49,689 nucleotides of DNA. It comes from Myxococcales bacterium (GTDB taxonomy: Bacteria > Myxococcota_A > Polyangia > Palsa-1104 > JAEUJZ01). Made by a program: the position numbers and the translations under genes. Location: assembly GCA_016794465.1 (NCBI GenBank), contig JAEUKA010000084.1:1-49689 (forward strand), in the 5' to 3' direction. This document shows, one piece after another, positions 26,001 to 34,995 of this stretch (positions are counted from its first letter, which is position 1; every line of letters starts with the position of its first letter). Below the pieces are notes generated by a model, which saw only the letters and a program-made list of their open reading frames with translations, was not told where the DNA came from and made no database searches.

Positions 26001-28250
26001 GGGCGCTTGCATCGGGAAATCGAGACAGGTATCGATGGCGTACGTATTGCAATCTTCAGCCCCGACGGACAGTACATCCTGGCGGCAGGACTGGACAATA
26101 CTGCTCGGCTCTTTCGCATAATCACGGGAGACAAGCTCGTGGTGTGGGGGCCACACGCCGGCTACGTCGCGCAGAGCGCCTTTAGCCCCGATGGGGACCT
26201 GAGCGTCACGGCGGGATTGGACGGAAAGCTCATGTTGTGGCACGTCCACACCCATGGCCTCCTCGCAGCCGTCGATGCACATACCGCGCTTATCAACAGC
26301 ATCGAATTCAGCCCCGACGGTGCCATGCTCGTCACAGCCGGCCAGGACGGCATCGCGAGGCTATTTCGCCTGGGACATGAGCGTGTACGTCGAGTGTTGG
26401 CGGCGAAGTTGCGCAAAAGTCTGGCGGCTTTTCCGGAGCAGCTTGCCTTCTCGCAGGATGACTCTCGTGTGATGGCCTGCGGCCAAGATGGCGTAGTTCG
26501 TCTTTGGTATACAACGACCGGCCGCCTGAACGCGGAGTTGCGCGTGCCAGGCCAGGAGTGTTCCGGCGCAGCCATGAGCGCCGATGGGCACTGGGTTGTG
26601 GTCAGAGCCGAGCTTGGCGCCACAGTGTTCGATGCCAGTACCGGCAATTCAAGCGCATCGCTCAAGGGGCACGAGGAAGAGATCGAGACTGTCGCCTTCA
26701 GCCCGGATGCTGAGCAGATCATCACTTCGAGTAGCGATGGCACCGCGCGTCTCTGGTCGCGACGCAACGGCCGCCTGCTGCGACTGCTCAAGCACAATGA
26801 TAAGGTGAAGTCGGCGCTGTTTCATCCGTCAGGGCGTTACGTTCTGACGACTTGTCTGGATCGCACCGCCCGGTTGTGGGATGCATCGACCGGGGAGCTG
26901 CTGCGCAGCTTCGAGAACGTTGGTAACCATCTACATACCCTCAGCCGCGATGGCGCACGAGTGCTATTCGACATTCCCTCAGGCGGGCTGCGGGTCTTCG
27001 AGACCCTGACAGGGAAGCCGCTCGGAGCATTCAAGGAGCACAGTATGCTGGAAAGCAGCGCTGAGTTCAGCCCTGATGGGATGCGCGTCCTATCGGGTAG
27101 TCTTGATACCACAGCGCAGATCTGGGAGGCCGACACCGGCCGGCGGCTGGCCACCCTACGAGCAAGTCACTGGGTGGGCAACGCAGCCTTCAGTCATGAT
27201 GGGACGCGAGTGGTGACCGGAGATCGAAATGGAGCAGTGACGATCTGGGACGCCGATAGTGGCAAGCCGCTGCTATCGCTGACCGGCCACACCGCCGGCA
27301 TCCTTCACGTTAGCTTCAACCATGACGGCTCCTTGGTGCTCACCGGTAGCAACGATGGCACGGCCAGACTGTGGGACACACAGCCTGAACTCCGCGAACC
27401 AACAGTGGTGGAACAACTGGCACGCTGCTATGCACCGCAGAGACTGGAAGGAGCGCGCCTTATTCCGATCGCACCACCACACGGTTGTCCACCGCCCGAT
27501 TGGAGTAAGGACCGCAACTCGGTGAGCTGGCTCCGTGCAAGCAATCTGCGCGACTCGGGGTGGCAGGCGATGCTGCAGGGGCAAGAGGAACTGGCGGCAC
27601 GCCGGCTAACCGAGGCGCTTCAGATTTACCGCGAGCTGGCTTATCCGCTGGGCGAACGAGGCGTGCTGCTGGAACTAGCCACGCTGCATGCGCGACAAGG
27701 ACATAAGGAGGAAGCCACCCGCTTCTGGCAGCAATGGTACGGGAAAGGCGGCGAGGCTCCGCCTCCTGCCGATGTGCTCCGTCAGCTGGGCGCGGCCAAC
27801 CTGATCATGTCGCATCCGCAGGAAGGCATGGAGTTGCTCGAGCAGGCACGCGCACTGGACCCCGAAGAGGTAACTATCGCCATCTGGCATCTGCGAGCGC
27901 TCTTCTCGACAGGGCAGCTAGCGGAAGTGCTTGCAGCGGCGCCGAGGCTACCTGCCGTTGAGTCGGAGGGACAGTTGATGGTCGATGCGCTGTGGTTTGC
28001 CGCGCAGCGACTCCAGCAAGCCGAGCCCAAGCGACATGATGCGGCAGATAGGCTTTTGCGCAGCTATCAGACGCTCAAAGACGGCGCGGAGCCGCGCTGG
28101 AGCTTGAGCGCGGCACTCGAGTCTCTGCTGCGCGGCACCCTAAGGGAGAGCTGGCCTAACGTGGTCGAAGTCGCGTCTATATTTAGCCTTCTTGATCGGA
28201 AGGTCGATGACGAGACACGTGGCCAGCTGGCGAAACTGTTGGCGCACTGA
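23004..28250 (+). CDS. caspase-like peptidase - nSTAND NTPase - WD40 - helical-repeat protein
   Basis: This 1748-residue paralogue of the first caspase protein has its dyad in YFAGHG (His92) and DCCFAG (Cys141). The STAND NTPase starts with NPYRGLASF near 286 and has Walker A GPSGSGKSS at 328-336 and Walker B LLIVIDQCEEFF. A membrane-spanning helix lies at about 707-728 (IIASSVCLLALLMVLATFFW). About 15-16 WD40-type repeats follow to roughly residue 1470. Unlike the paralogue, it continues with about 260 residues of TPR-like helical pairs (GWQAMLQGQEELAARRLTEA). It heads a run of plus-strand genes with gaps of 5-70 bases, so it may be co-transcribed with them. The trigger and protease target are unknown. 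Start: ATG 23004, without a strong Shine-Dalgarno; a second Met lies ten codons in. Confidence 0.9.
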   Translation: MQEASHVAGMGFSRSLAVIVGIDNYAAGVPPLGNAVRDAMAVQHCLAEEHGYEILSRINEEADGESLIQLLEVELPRRLGSEDRLLFYFAGHGIALPDDHGYLIPYGAELARTDKFLPMQKVQSALMALPCRHMLAILDCCFAGRFPDASSRDILLQPKSIYQERFARFVRDPAWQVLTSAAPNEAALDVIALRDQRGGGAGTHSPFALGLLRGLRGAADENGDGLVTATDLYQHVRAFVEAVAEEMGRRQTPQLRSLSRHERGEYVFRIPGQPLHLAPAPALLAGENPYRGLASFTASDAHQFFGRGRLIAQLLEHVRTRPLTVITGPSGSGKSSLIQAGLLPRLREELKLRIIDPLRPGEDPVRTLLVALGSSERSVPEALRAIHAASAESRLLIVIDQCEEFFTFPDDPSTGERLLQELTEAVGALAPWLHIVLVVRADYTARLKRVLATPIEPFIVGAMTQDELREAIERPAMNHVLFLSPKLVDRLLNEVLPMPGALPLLSFALSEMYLLYLKLDAQDRELTLEHYERVGGVSGALTRRATEEYEALCRRDVRYESAVRNVILRMIGDEGTTRRRVSRAELHYSDPAENRRVNEVLRAFEAARLVVWQGGNGEESFVEPAHDALLSDWDLLKDWRKQAREAIAFLRALAPAAAEWERRDKANGYLWTSTQRLPVLQALLGYGKGLLNAREEAFTRRSLARLRRQRVIIASSVCLLALLMVLATFFWRAAERNAQEARQQLAATHREAGWQRLLNAEPLQSLVWLSAAYREGDRSSALATLLASATQDVRSLALLGHSGPVYHSTFSPDGTMVATAGHDGSVRLFDLQSGQARRVLQRHTKPVNHVAFSADGKRLASAGEDGMAQIWDALHGTLLATCGDHKRSVVYVAFDPTGRSVVTSSQDGTIGLCDTATGRRLRTLQGSEDGVERAVFSWNGTRLLALGSDVRLWNAATFELITTLHDKKDNLHDARFSVDGKWILTAGDDGTVRIWDSTSGRLHREIETGIDGVRIAIFSPDGQYILAAGLDNTARLFRIITGDKLVVWGPHAGYVAQSAFSPDGDLSVTAGLDGKLMLWHVHTHGLLAAVDAHTALINSIEFSPDGAMLVTAGQDGIARLFRLGHERVRRVLAAKLRKSLAAFPEQLAFSQDDSRVMACGQDGVVRLWYTTTGRLNAELRVPGQECSGAAMSADGHWVVVRAELGATVFDASTGNSSASLKGHEEEIETVAFSPDAEQIITSSSDGTARLWSRRNGRLLRLLKHNDKVKSALFHPSGRYVLTTCLDRTARLWDASTGELLRSFENVGNHLHTLSRDGARVLFDIPSGGLRVFETLTGKPLGAFKEHSMLESSAEFSPDGMRVLSGSLDTTAQIWEADTGRRLATLRASHWVGNAAFSHDGTRVVTGDRNGAVTIWDADSGKPLLSLTGHTAGILHVSFNHDGSLVLTGSNDGTARLWDTQPELREPTVVEQLARCYAPQRLEGARLIPIAPPHGCPPPDWSKDRNSVSWLRASNLRDSGWQAMLQGQEELAARRLTEALQIYRELAYPLGERGVLLELATLHARQGHKEEATRFWQQWYGKGGEAPPPADVLRQLGAANLIMSHPQEGMELLEQARALDPEEVTIAIWHLRALFSTGQLAEVLAAAPRLPAVESEGQLMVDALWFAAQRLQQAEPKRHDAADRLLRSYQTLKDGAEPRWSLSAALESLLRGTLRESWPNVVEVASIFSLLDRKVDDETRGQLAKLLAH

Positions 28251-28320
28251 GCGCGTCACGCAAACCGCTGGTGCGGAGCGCTAGGCCACCCTGAGGCCAC
28301 TGTGGCATACTCGCCTCCAG

Positions 28321-29169
28321 ATGACGCGCCCGTCTAGAATCGCCATCCTGTATGTGCCGGCTGATCAGCCCCTGGCCCAGGATTTTATAGACCACCTGGC
28401 TCCGATGGAGCAGGAAGGGATGATCACGATCTGGCACTCCGAGAGCTTCGGGATGGGCGATGTCCGTCGGGCGGTCGAAGATCAGTCCCTCCAAGCGGCG
28501 GAGCTGATTTTCTTCCTGTTGAGCGCTTCGGCGCTGGCCAATACCGATTTCGTCAAGCAGGCCAGAATGCTCAAAGAAAAAAGCCCGGCGCAGTTGCGCA
28601 CGATCCGCCTCGGCTGGTGTGACGTGGCAGTCATTCACCCGTTCAAGGAGCTGCCCTTGATGCTGGATGGCCAGCTGGTCAGCAGCGCTAAGGATAAGGC
28701 GGAAGTCTGGTTCAACATCTGCCAGGAAATTCGTCGCATCCTCAGTCCGCTCACGCTGAAGATCTGGGTTGACTCGGTAATCGCTCCTTCCGCGACCCGC
28801 GACATCAAGCTGGTACCGCGGCAGACGCGATGCGACTCCTTTGCGATGGGAGCTTCAATCCGCATCGGCTTTCACGCGGATCGTGACTGCCATGTCATCC
28901 TGGTGAATCGAGGCACGTCCGGGCGGATCACTCAAATCTATCCGTCTCGCCTCGGTGAGGCCGCGTTCTGCCGTGGAACTGTGAACCACTATTTTCCTCG
29001 CCCCGCCGATCCCTTCGAGTACCGCCTGGACGGTCCGCCGGGTCGCGAACAGATTGTTGTACTGGCACGCTTAGAGCCCATAGGGCCGGATCAGATGCAG
29101 CTTGAAGCTTTCGGTGATATGCCTGGATGGGCGCGCGCCAGCTATGAGTTCGAAGTCTGCGCCGGCTAA
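28321..29169 (+). CDS. TIR-like / DUF4384-like two-domain protein
   Basis: This 282-residue protein has an N-terminal half (about 5-130) with the pattern of a TIR-type fold: strand RIAILYV, then DFIDHLAPME, ITIWHSESFGMGD, and AELIFFLLSASAL. The Glu that NAD-cleaving TIR domains carry four residues after the conserved aromatic is replaced here (F77, then VKQ, then A81). It may therefore bind rather than hydrolyse nucleotide. The C-terminal half (about 160-280) resembles the DUF4384-type beta domain (IRIGFHADRDCHVILVN, then ITQIYPS) found beside caspases and Ser/Thr kinases in many bacteria. It follows the second caspase gene by 70 bases and precedes the sigma-54 activator by 15. It is probably an adaptor in the same pathway; that is inference. 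Confidence 0.65.
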   Translation: MTRPSRIAILYVPADQPLAQDFIDHLAPMEQEGMITIWHSESFGMGDVRRAVEDQSLQAAELIFFLLSASALANTDFVKQARMLKEKSPAQLRTIRLGWCDVAVIHPFKELPLMLDGQLVSSAKDKAEVWFNICQEIRRILSPLTLKIWVDSVIAPSATRDIKLVPRQTRCDSFAMGASIRIGFHADRDCHVILVNRGTSGRITQIYPSRLGEAAFCRGTVNHYFPRPADPFEYRLDGPPGREQIVVLARLEPIGPDQMQLEAFGDMPGWARASYEFEVCAG

Positions 29170-29184
29170 GCCCTGAGAGAGGAA

Positions 29185-30669
29185 ATGTCCGAATCACTCC
29201 CCACCAAGCGTGCGTCTTCTTCACCCTCCCACTCGCGCACTGCGGATCAACCACCGACTGCTGACAAGCGCCCTTCGGACGAAAACATGTCTCGGATGGT
29301 TCCGACGCTGCGGGTGCTCTTTCGCGGGGAATCCGGGATCGTGGATGAGCCGGAACGAATGATGGAGCAAGCACAGCTCATGTGGATCCTGGGTCGCAAC
29401 AGTACCGACCCCTTTGGGCTGGCCGGAGATCTTCAGGTCTCACGAAGGCATGCGCGGTTACGCAGGGCTGGCAGCCAGCTCTATTTGCGAGACGGCGTTG
29501 ACGACGGGGGCAGTCTGCACGGGACCTTCCTTAACGGCCGCAGACTGTCTCAGGAGGAGACCCTTCTTTCAGACGGAGACATCATCCGCATCGGCGACAC
29601 ATTTTTAATTATGGCCTATTGGCCGGCCAACTTCGACAAGCAAGACTCGATCCCTGCCATTATCGGCCAATCGCTGGCCGTCTGTCGGCTGCGCCATCGA
29701 GTTCTGACCGCGGCAGCAAACGCCGATGTCGACTGTATCCTGCTGCTCGGCGAGAGCGGTACGGGGAAAGAACTCGTTACCAAGCAGATTCATTCCCATT
29801 CAGACCGCGCCCAAGGACCGCTGGTCGTCGCGGATCTGGGCAAGGCACCGGGCAGTCTCGAGAACTTCGTATCAGAGCTGTTCGGCCACACGCGAGGTGC
29901 CTTTACAGGCGCGACCTCGGACCGCGTAGGGCGGTTCGAGGAAGCGGAAGGGGGCACGATCATGCTTGACGAGATCGGCGAACTCTCCCTTGAACTGCAG
30001 ACCGCGCTCTTGCGGGTCCTCGATACCAAGCATATTCAGCCGCTTGGCGCGAAGAGCAAGCTCAAGCCGGTCAATGTACGCGTGGTGGCAGCGACGAATC
30101 GAGACCTTGCGCTATCCGTCGAGGAGAATCGCTTTCGCAACGATCTGTACGGGCGCATGCTTGAGTGCATCCTGCATCTGCCACCGCTGCGAACACGACG
30201 CGAGGACATCCTACTATTCGTACGAGAGGGGCTTGGCGCACGCTCCGCAAGCAAGCTGGATCCAGAGCTTGTGAGTAGGCTGCTCCTTTATCCCTGGCCG
30301 CGCAATGTCCGTGAGGCACTGAAGACCGGGCAGGCACTGGCGCAGGCTGCGCAAGAGCGAGGCGCTACCTGTATCACCGTGGAAATGGCGCCATCATGGA
30401 TCGCCGGGTTCACCGCGCCGCCTGAGGCGGGAGACGCCGGGGGGCGACTCAATGCGGCCGGTGTGGAAGCAAGGGCGGAGCCTATTGCAGAAGACCGTCA
30501 TGCCGACACCGAAGTTACCAAGGTGAAGTTGGTGGCAGCGCTTTCGGATGCACGGGGTAATATCTCGAGGGCAGCACGGCAACTGGGCGTCAATCGAAAG
30601 TCCATCTACAGATGGATGGAGAAATACGGGATTCCCTCTGACGACATCCGAAGTCGGTCGCGGTCGTAA
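29185..30669 (+). CDS. FHA-domain sigma-54-dependent transcriptional activator
   Basis: This 494-residue enhancer-binding protein has an FHA domain at about 70-145 (WILGRNS, SRRHARL, GTFLNGRRL), which reads phosphothreonine. The AAA+ domain spans about 165-400, with Walker A GESGTGKE, the sigma-54-contact loop GAFTGA and Walker B GGTIMLDEIGEL. A Fis-type helix-turn-helix ends the protein (GNISRAARQLGVNRKSIYRW). FHA-linked activators are common in myxobacteria and usually answer to Ser/Thr kinases. The very next gene, five bases on, is such a kinase, so a kinase-to-activator phosphorelay is likely. Its targets may include this locus, but no convincing -24/-12 promoter was found here. The residues before the FHA domain look disordered. 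Met36 is a possible later start. Confidence 0.92.
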   Translation: MSESLPTKRASSSPSHSRTADQPPTADKRPSDENMSRMVPTLRVLFRGESGIVDEPERMMEQAQLMWILGRNSTDPFGLAGDLQVSRRHARLRRAGSQLYLRDGVDDGGSLHGTFLNGRRLSQEETLLSDGDIIRIGDTFLIMAYWPANFDKQDSIPAIIGQSLAVCRLRHRVLTAAANADVDCILLLGESGTGKELVTKQIHSHSDRAQGPLVVADLGKAPGSLENFVSELFGHTRGAFTGATSDRVGRFEEAEGGTIMLDEIGELSLELQTALLRVLDTKHIQPLGAKSKLKPVNVRVVAATNRDLALSVEENRFRNDLYGRMLECILHLPPLRTRREDILLFVREGLGARSASKLDPELVSRLLLYPWPRNVREALKTGQALAQAAQERGATCITVEMAPSWIAGFTAPPEAGDAGGRLNAAGVEARAEPIAEDRHADTEVTKVKLVAALSDARGNISRAARQLGVNRKSIYRWMEKYGIPSDDIRSRSRS

Positions 30670-30674
30670 CTGCC

Positions 30675-33485
30675 ATGCTGTCAACGGGAACGCTGGTGGG
30701 TAGCTACCGAATCACTCGGCATATTGCCTCAGGCGGAATGGGGGCCGTGTATGAAGCGCGACATGAGAGTATGGGCTTTCGCGTCGCCATCAAGATCCCA
30801 CTGACCGATGGCGTGCATGATCCGGTGTCAGCTGCGCGCCTCCAGAATGAGGCAATTGCCGCCAGCGTCGTCGAGCATCCCCATGCGATCAAGATTTTTG
30901 AATACGGAGAGCTGCGCTCGGGGCTGCCCTACCTGATCATGGAATTTCTGCCGGGCAAGACCTTGGCCGCGTACCTGAAACTCTTGCGGGAGAGCGGAGG
31001 GCGCTCGCCAGACTTCACGACCATCGTCGATATCGGCGCGCAGATCGCGGGAGCACTGGCCGTGGCGCATCGGCGTGAGACGATTCATCGCGACGTCAAA
31101 CCGAATAACATCGTTCTGGTCCCGCTTCACGGAAGAACGGGTCGCGGGTCGCAAGCGGAACGCTGGCACGGCGTATTGATCGACTTCAACATCGCCAAGC
31201 TGCCCCCCAACGTTGCTCCGGACGTACCGGCGCTGACCGCGCCCGGGCAGTGGCTGGGAACGAAAGAGTACATGGCACCGGAGCAGGCCGAAGACGCGGC
31301 TATGGTGACGGATCGAGTCGACGTTTACGCGCTGGGGGTCGTTCTGTACGAGATGCTGACCGGCAAGCTGCCGCAGTCTGTATCTCGACGGGGGATGCAC
31401 GCAAAGGCAACGCCGACGATCGAGCTACCCGATGACGCGAGCCGGCATGAGCTGGCGCTGGGCAGCCTCGTGGCACAGATGCTCGTCGAGCGCCCCGAGG
31501 CTCGCCCCACAGCCGACCATGTGGAAGATGCGCTGCGTCTGCTCTTCATCGAAGCAAGCGCCCCCCCTGCGCCGGATGCCGATATGGGCCCGCCGACCTC
31601 GCGCACGGGACCAGCCACGATGGGCAATACCGGCCCCAGAGCGTCCTTGGGCGTCAAGCCCCCGTGGCGAGGGATTTCACCTGGCGTCAAGTGGCTCGCC
31701 ATCAGCAACTTGATCCTCCTCGGAATCGTGGGGCTGTTGGCCGCCAAAGAATGGAGGCAGCCGATTCCGGTTCCCCCCCCGCCCTCCCGGATGGAGCCCT
31801 TACAATCTCCGCTCATCGGAGCTCGCAGTTGGCGGCGGGTCGCTGTCCAGGGAAATCCTCAGGACAACTTATCGGGAGTCTGGGGCAGCTCGCCCAGCGA
31901 CATTTGGGCCATCGGACGTCAGCGCGGAACGCTTCTTCATTATGACGGCCGGACATGGACGCAGGCGACGGGCCCCGCGCTGAATGGGAACCTGTCGCTG
32001 TATGCCATCTGGGGCAGCGGACCGCAAGACATCTGGGCGGTGGGCAGCAAGGGGGCACTGCTGCACTTCAACGGCGAATGGGAGCGTGTTTCATCAGTCA
32101 CTGACGCAGATCTCTTGGCCATCGGCGGTAGCAGCGGCAGCGATATCCTGGCGGCGGGGCGCGAGGTGCTGCTCCATTTCAACGGTCGAGGCTGGGAACC
32201 TCTGGAGGTTCACGAACGCTACAATTTCCACGGCGTCTTTTTCGCCGGGCCCGGCAATGCATGGATCGTCGGCTACAACGACATCAACAGCGGAGTCACG
32301 CTTCGATATAACGGCAAGGAAGTAAAGATCGTCGCCAAAAATGAGCTTCGCATGCGCGACGTCTGGGGCGATCCGTCTGGCGTCGTCTGGGCCGTGGCGA
32401 CCCGAGCGCCCTCTGCTGGATATGTCCTGCGATGGGAAAAAGACAAGGGTTGGCGCGAGGCGTTTCGAGCCTCCCGCTGGCTAACGACCCTTTGGGGCAC
32501 CAGTTCGACCGATGTCTGGGCCACGGGAGAAGGCGGGCTGTTTATCCACTTCGACGGAAGCACCTGGCAGCGGGCCCTCACCAGCGAGCCGGACGGCACC
32601 TTCCGCGGCCTGTGGGGGACGCGCGACGAGCTATGGGCAGTTGGCGAACGGACGACGATCCTGCACCTTCGCGAGTGGCCGTATACGCCAATCGGGTTGC
32701 CCTTGCCCAACAACCTGAACGATATCTGGGGGGAATCCGGCAAGGGCGCGTGGGCAGTCGGCAGCCGTGGGACTCTCTTACAATACTCCGGCAACGACTG
32801 GAATCGTTGGGAACTGCCAATCCAGCACGGCCTCAATGGTATTCACGGTTGTAACTCCAACGACGTCTGGATCGTTGGTGATGAGGGCTCCAGCCTGCAC
32901 TTCGATGGCAAGGCCTGGACTCCTATCCCGACGGAAACAACCGAACGGTTACTCGGAGTGGCGTGCCAGGACGGGACGGCGTGGGCGGTGGGCGCGCGCG
33001 GCACACTGATGCGTTTCGTGGGCGGCGCGTGGCAGCGTCTTGACTCCAACGTGCACGAAGATCTGCGCTCGATTTGGGGTAGCGCCGCGAACAATCTCTG
33101 GGCGGTTGGGCAAAGTGGGATGGTGCTGCAGATCGCTGGTGGTCGTTTGAACCGTGTCGACGCCGGTGTCTCGAGCGACTGCTCGCGCGTGTGGGGTGGT
33201 GGCCCTGAGGACGTCTGGATCGCCACCCACGATGGGTTTCTAATCCACTTTGATCACGGCACCTTCGCGCCACCGCAGCGCCTCGTGGCTGGAGCCATCC
33301 GTGCGCTCTCGGGGACCAGCAACAGCGATATCTGGGCGGCGGGCAGTGGCGGCATGCTGATGCACTTTGATGGAAAGGCATGGAGCAAGCTGCGCAGCGG
33401 TACCCAGGAATCCATCTTGGGCATCTTCAGCGAAGGACCGGGGAATATATTCCTGGTCGGAGAACGCGGCGGAATATGGCACTAG
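30675..33485 (+). CDS. transmembrane Ser/Thr protein kinase with 14-repeat C-terminal propeller
   Basis: This 936-residue protein carries an N-terminal PknB-like kinase (about 10-285): glycine loop ASGGMGAVYEA, lysine in VAIKIPL, catalytic loop HRDVKPNN, and APE region GTKEYMAPEQ. The metal-binding DFG reads DFN (IDFNIAKL). A Pro-rich linker leads to one membrane helix at about 337-358 (LAISNLILLGIVGLLAAK). The rest (about 375-936) is around 14 repeats of the form W-G-x-x-x-x-D-I-W-A-V-G...L-L-H-F-D-G-x-W, enough for two seven-bladed propellers, probably periplasmic. This is a receptor-kinase layout: outside propeller senses, inside kinase signals, probably to the FHA activator encoded just upstream. 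Confidence 0.92.
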   Translation: MLSTGTLVGSYRITRHIASGGMGAVYEARHESMGFRVAIKIPLTDGVHDPVSAARLQNEAIAASVVEHPHAIKIFEYGELRSGLPYLIMEFLPGKTLAAYLKLLRESGGRSPDFTTIVDIGAQIAGALAVAHRRETIHRDVKPNNIVLVPLHGRTGRGSQAERWHGVLIDFNIAKLPPNVAPDVPALTAPGQWLGTKEYMAPEQAEDAAMVTDRVDVYALGVVLYEMLTGKLPQSVSRRGMHAKATPTIELPDDASRHELALGSLVAQMLVERPEARPTADHVEDALRLLFIEASAPPAPDADMGPPTSRTGPATMGNTGPRASLGVKPPWRGISPGVKWLAISNLILLGIVGLLAAKEWRQPIPVPPPPSRMEPLQSPLIGARSWRRVAVQGNPQDNLSGVWGSSPSDIWAIGRQRGTLLHYDGRTWTQATGPALNGNLSLYAIWGSGPQDIWAVGSKGALLHFNGEWERVSSVTDADLLAIGGSSGSDILAAGREVLLHFNGRGWEPLEVHERYNFHGVFFAGPGNAWIVGYNDINSGVTLRYNGKEVKIVAKNELRMRDVWGDPSGVVWAVATRAPSAGYVLRWEKDKGWREAFRASRWLTTLWGTSSTDVWATGEGGLFIHFDGSTWQRALTSEPDGTFRGLWGTRDELWAVGERTTILHLREWPYTPIGLPLPNNLNDIWGESGKGAWAVGSRGTLLQYSGNDWNRWELPIQHGLNGIHGCNSNDVWIVGDEGSSLHFDGKAWTPIPTETTERLLGVACQDGTAWAVGARGTLMRFVGGAWQRLDSNVHEDLRSIWGSAANNLWAVGQSGMVLQIAGGRLNRVDAGVSSDCSRVWGGGPEDVWIATHDGFLIHFDHGTFAPPQRLVAGAIRALSGTSNSDIWAAGSGGMLMHFDGKAWSKLRSGTQESILGIFSEGPGNIFLVGERGGIWH

Positions 33486-33495
33486 GAGAAGCGCC

Positions 33496-34995
33496 ATGAG
33501 CGAGAAATCAACAAGCGGTTCGAGCGGACGCCGTTGCGTGTTTATTTGTTACAACGTCAAGGACAAGGTATGGCTCGATCAACTCCTCCTTCATTTGGAG
33601 CCGCAGAGACGCGATGAAGGCCTCGAGATCTTCTTCGGCGAGGAGATCGAATTTGGGAGCGACTGGCGCGCTGAGATCCAGTCGGCCCTTCAGCGCGCCC
33701 GCATCGCCATCCTGCTAGTCAGCCCCCACTTCATGGCTTCCAAATTCATTGCCAAAGAAGAACTGCCGCCACTGCTATTAGCAGCGGAGGATGATCTTGT
33801 GAAGATCGTGCCACTGTGGCTGCAGCCAAGCGACTGGGATAAACGGCTGACAGCATTCCAAGGCGCGAACCCGCTCAGGCCGACCTTCTCGGAAATGCAG
33901 GCTGCCGAGGTAGATCGCCGTCTTGTAAAGCTGTCACAGTGGATTCGCCAAGAGATGAAGAAGGTGGACGAAGGAGATGGTCATGCAGCCGCTTCGTCTG
34001 CCGCTGCTACAGATGCTGGGAAATCCGCCGCGGTGCCTTCTTCCGCTACTATGAACGTCGAAAAGCTGGCCACACTACCTGCTCCGAAGATCCAGGCGGG
34101 TGAACATCCGCTGCCGCGAGCGCCAGATGAGATCTCCGCGAAGCCCGATCCGCACGCCCAGGATCTCAAGGGGGGGATTCCTTCACAGAGTGGCGGCTCG
34201 TTCAGCATTGGCCTCGGACTCCTGCTGCTTCTACTACTCGGCGGCGGGTTGCTGGCCGGTCGCCAGCTCTCTGGTCAGAGCACTATGATCTGGTGGCTGC
34301 TCGCCATGGCTGCTTTCGCACTGCTGGCGACTGCAGTGTCGGCCGGGCTCGGCGGAGCCATGGGAGTGTGGCAGAGCCGCGAGGCGAAGCTAGTCGGCCC
34401 GCCTGCCGTCTTCGTCGTGATCTTCACCACCCTGCTCGGCGGCAGCCATCTGCTGGCCCGCGCCGAGTGGCAGGCGCGAGGCACCATCACCGGATTACCA
34501 CCGGGAAAGGCCGCAGAGGTTTACCTCGGGCAGTGTCATCCGCGCCCGATCGATCTCCGGACGGGACAGTTCTCGGTGACCGTTACCTCAGATTGTGATG
34601 CGGATCCCCTCTCCATGACAGTCCTCGTCGCCGACTGCGCGCCGCAGCGCGAGTCGATCAGCAAGCAAGACGCGCGTGCCGGCATTGAGAAGCAGTGGCG
34701 CGGCGTGTGTGGTGCTACGCGGTTCGTGGGGCGCGTCGTGGGGAAACGCGGCGCACAGATAGAACGGCTTCCAGCCAAGGTCTGGATCTGGCCCGTCAAA
34801 TGTCCCGAATTGAGGGGCGACACCAACGATCGAAACCTGTTCAGCATCGAGCATGTACCGCCTCAATGCCAAGCCCCTCCCTTCCGATTTGCCTATCGCA
34901 TGGATGGCGTCACGAAGATGCCGGTCGCTGGTGAGCTCACCGCCCCGGATCCGCTGGACATTCTCATCGAGATTCCGCTGCCTGAGGCGTACTAA
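33496..34995 (+). CDS. membrane-anchored TIR-domain protein
   Basis: This 499-residue protein has an N-terminal TIR domain at about 12-140 (VFICYNVKDKVWLDQLL, IFFGEEIEFGSDW, ARIAILLVSPHF). The Glu expected for NAD+ hydrolysis is present (F84, IAK, E88). A Pro/Ala-rich linker follows. Three hydrophobic helices come next, at about 235-255, 264-287 and 302-321. Residues 325-499 would lie on the other side of the membrane and hold several Cys, perhaps as disulfides. ATG 33496 is chosen because AGGAGAA lies six bases upstream and the TIR begins soon after; an in-frame start inside the kinase gene (33367) is unlikely. It ends the block 2 gene run, ten bases after the kinase. The likely role is an NADase effector or scaffold; this is inferred. 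Confidence 0.85.
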   Translation: MSEKSTSGSSGRRCVFICYNVKDKVWLDQLLLHLEPQRRDEGLEIFFGEEIEFGSDWRAEIQSALQRARIAILLVSPHFMASKFIAKEELPPLLLAAEDDLVKIVPLWLQPSDWDKRLTAFQGANPLRPTFSEMQAAEVDRRLVKLSQWIRQEMKKVDEGDGHAAASSAAATDAGKSAAVPSSATMNVEKLATLPAPKIQAGEHPLPRAPDEISAKPDPHAQDLKGGIPSQSGGSFSIGLGLLLLLLLGGGLLAGRQLSGQSTMIWWLLAMAAFALLATAVSAGLGGAMGVWQSREAKLVGPPAVFVVIFTTLLGGSHLLARAEWQARGTITGLPPGKAAEVYLGQCHPRPIDLRTGQFSVTVTSDCDADPLSMTVLVADCAPQRESISKQDARAGIEKQWRGVCGATRFVGRVVGKRGAQIERLPAKVWIWPVKCPELRGDTNDRNLFSIEHVPPQCQAPPFRFAYRMDGVTKMPVAGELTAPDPLDILIEIPLPEAY

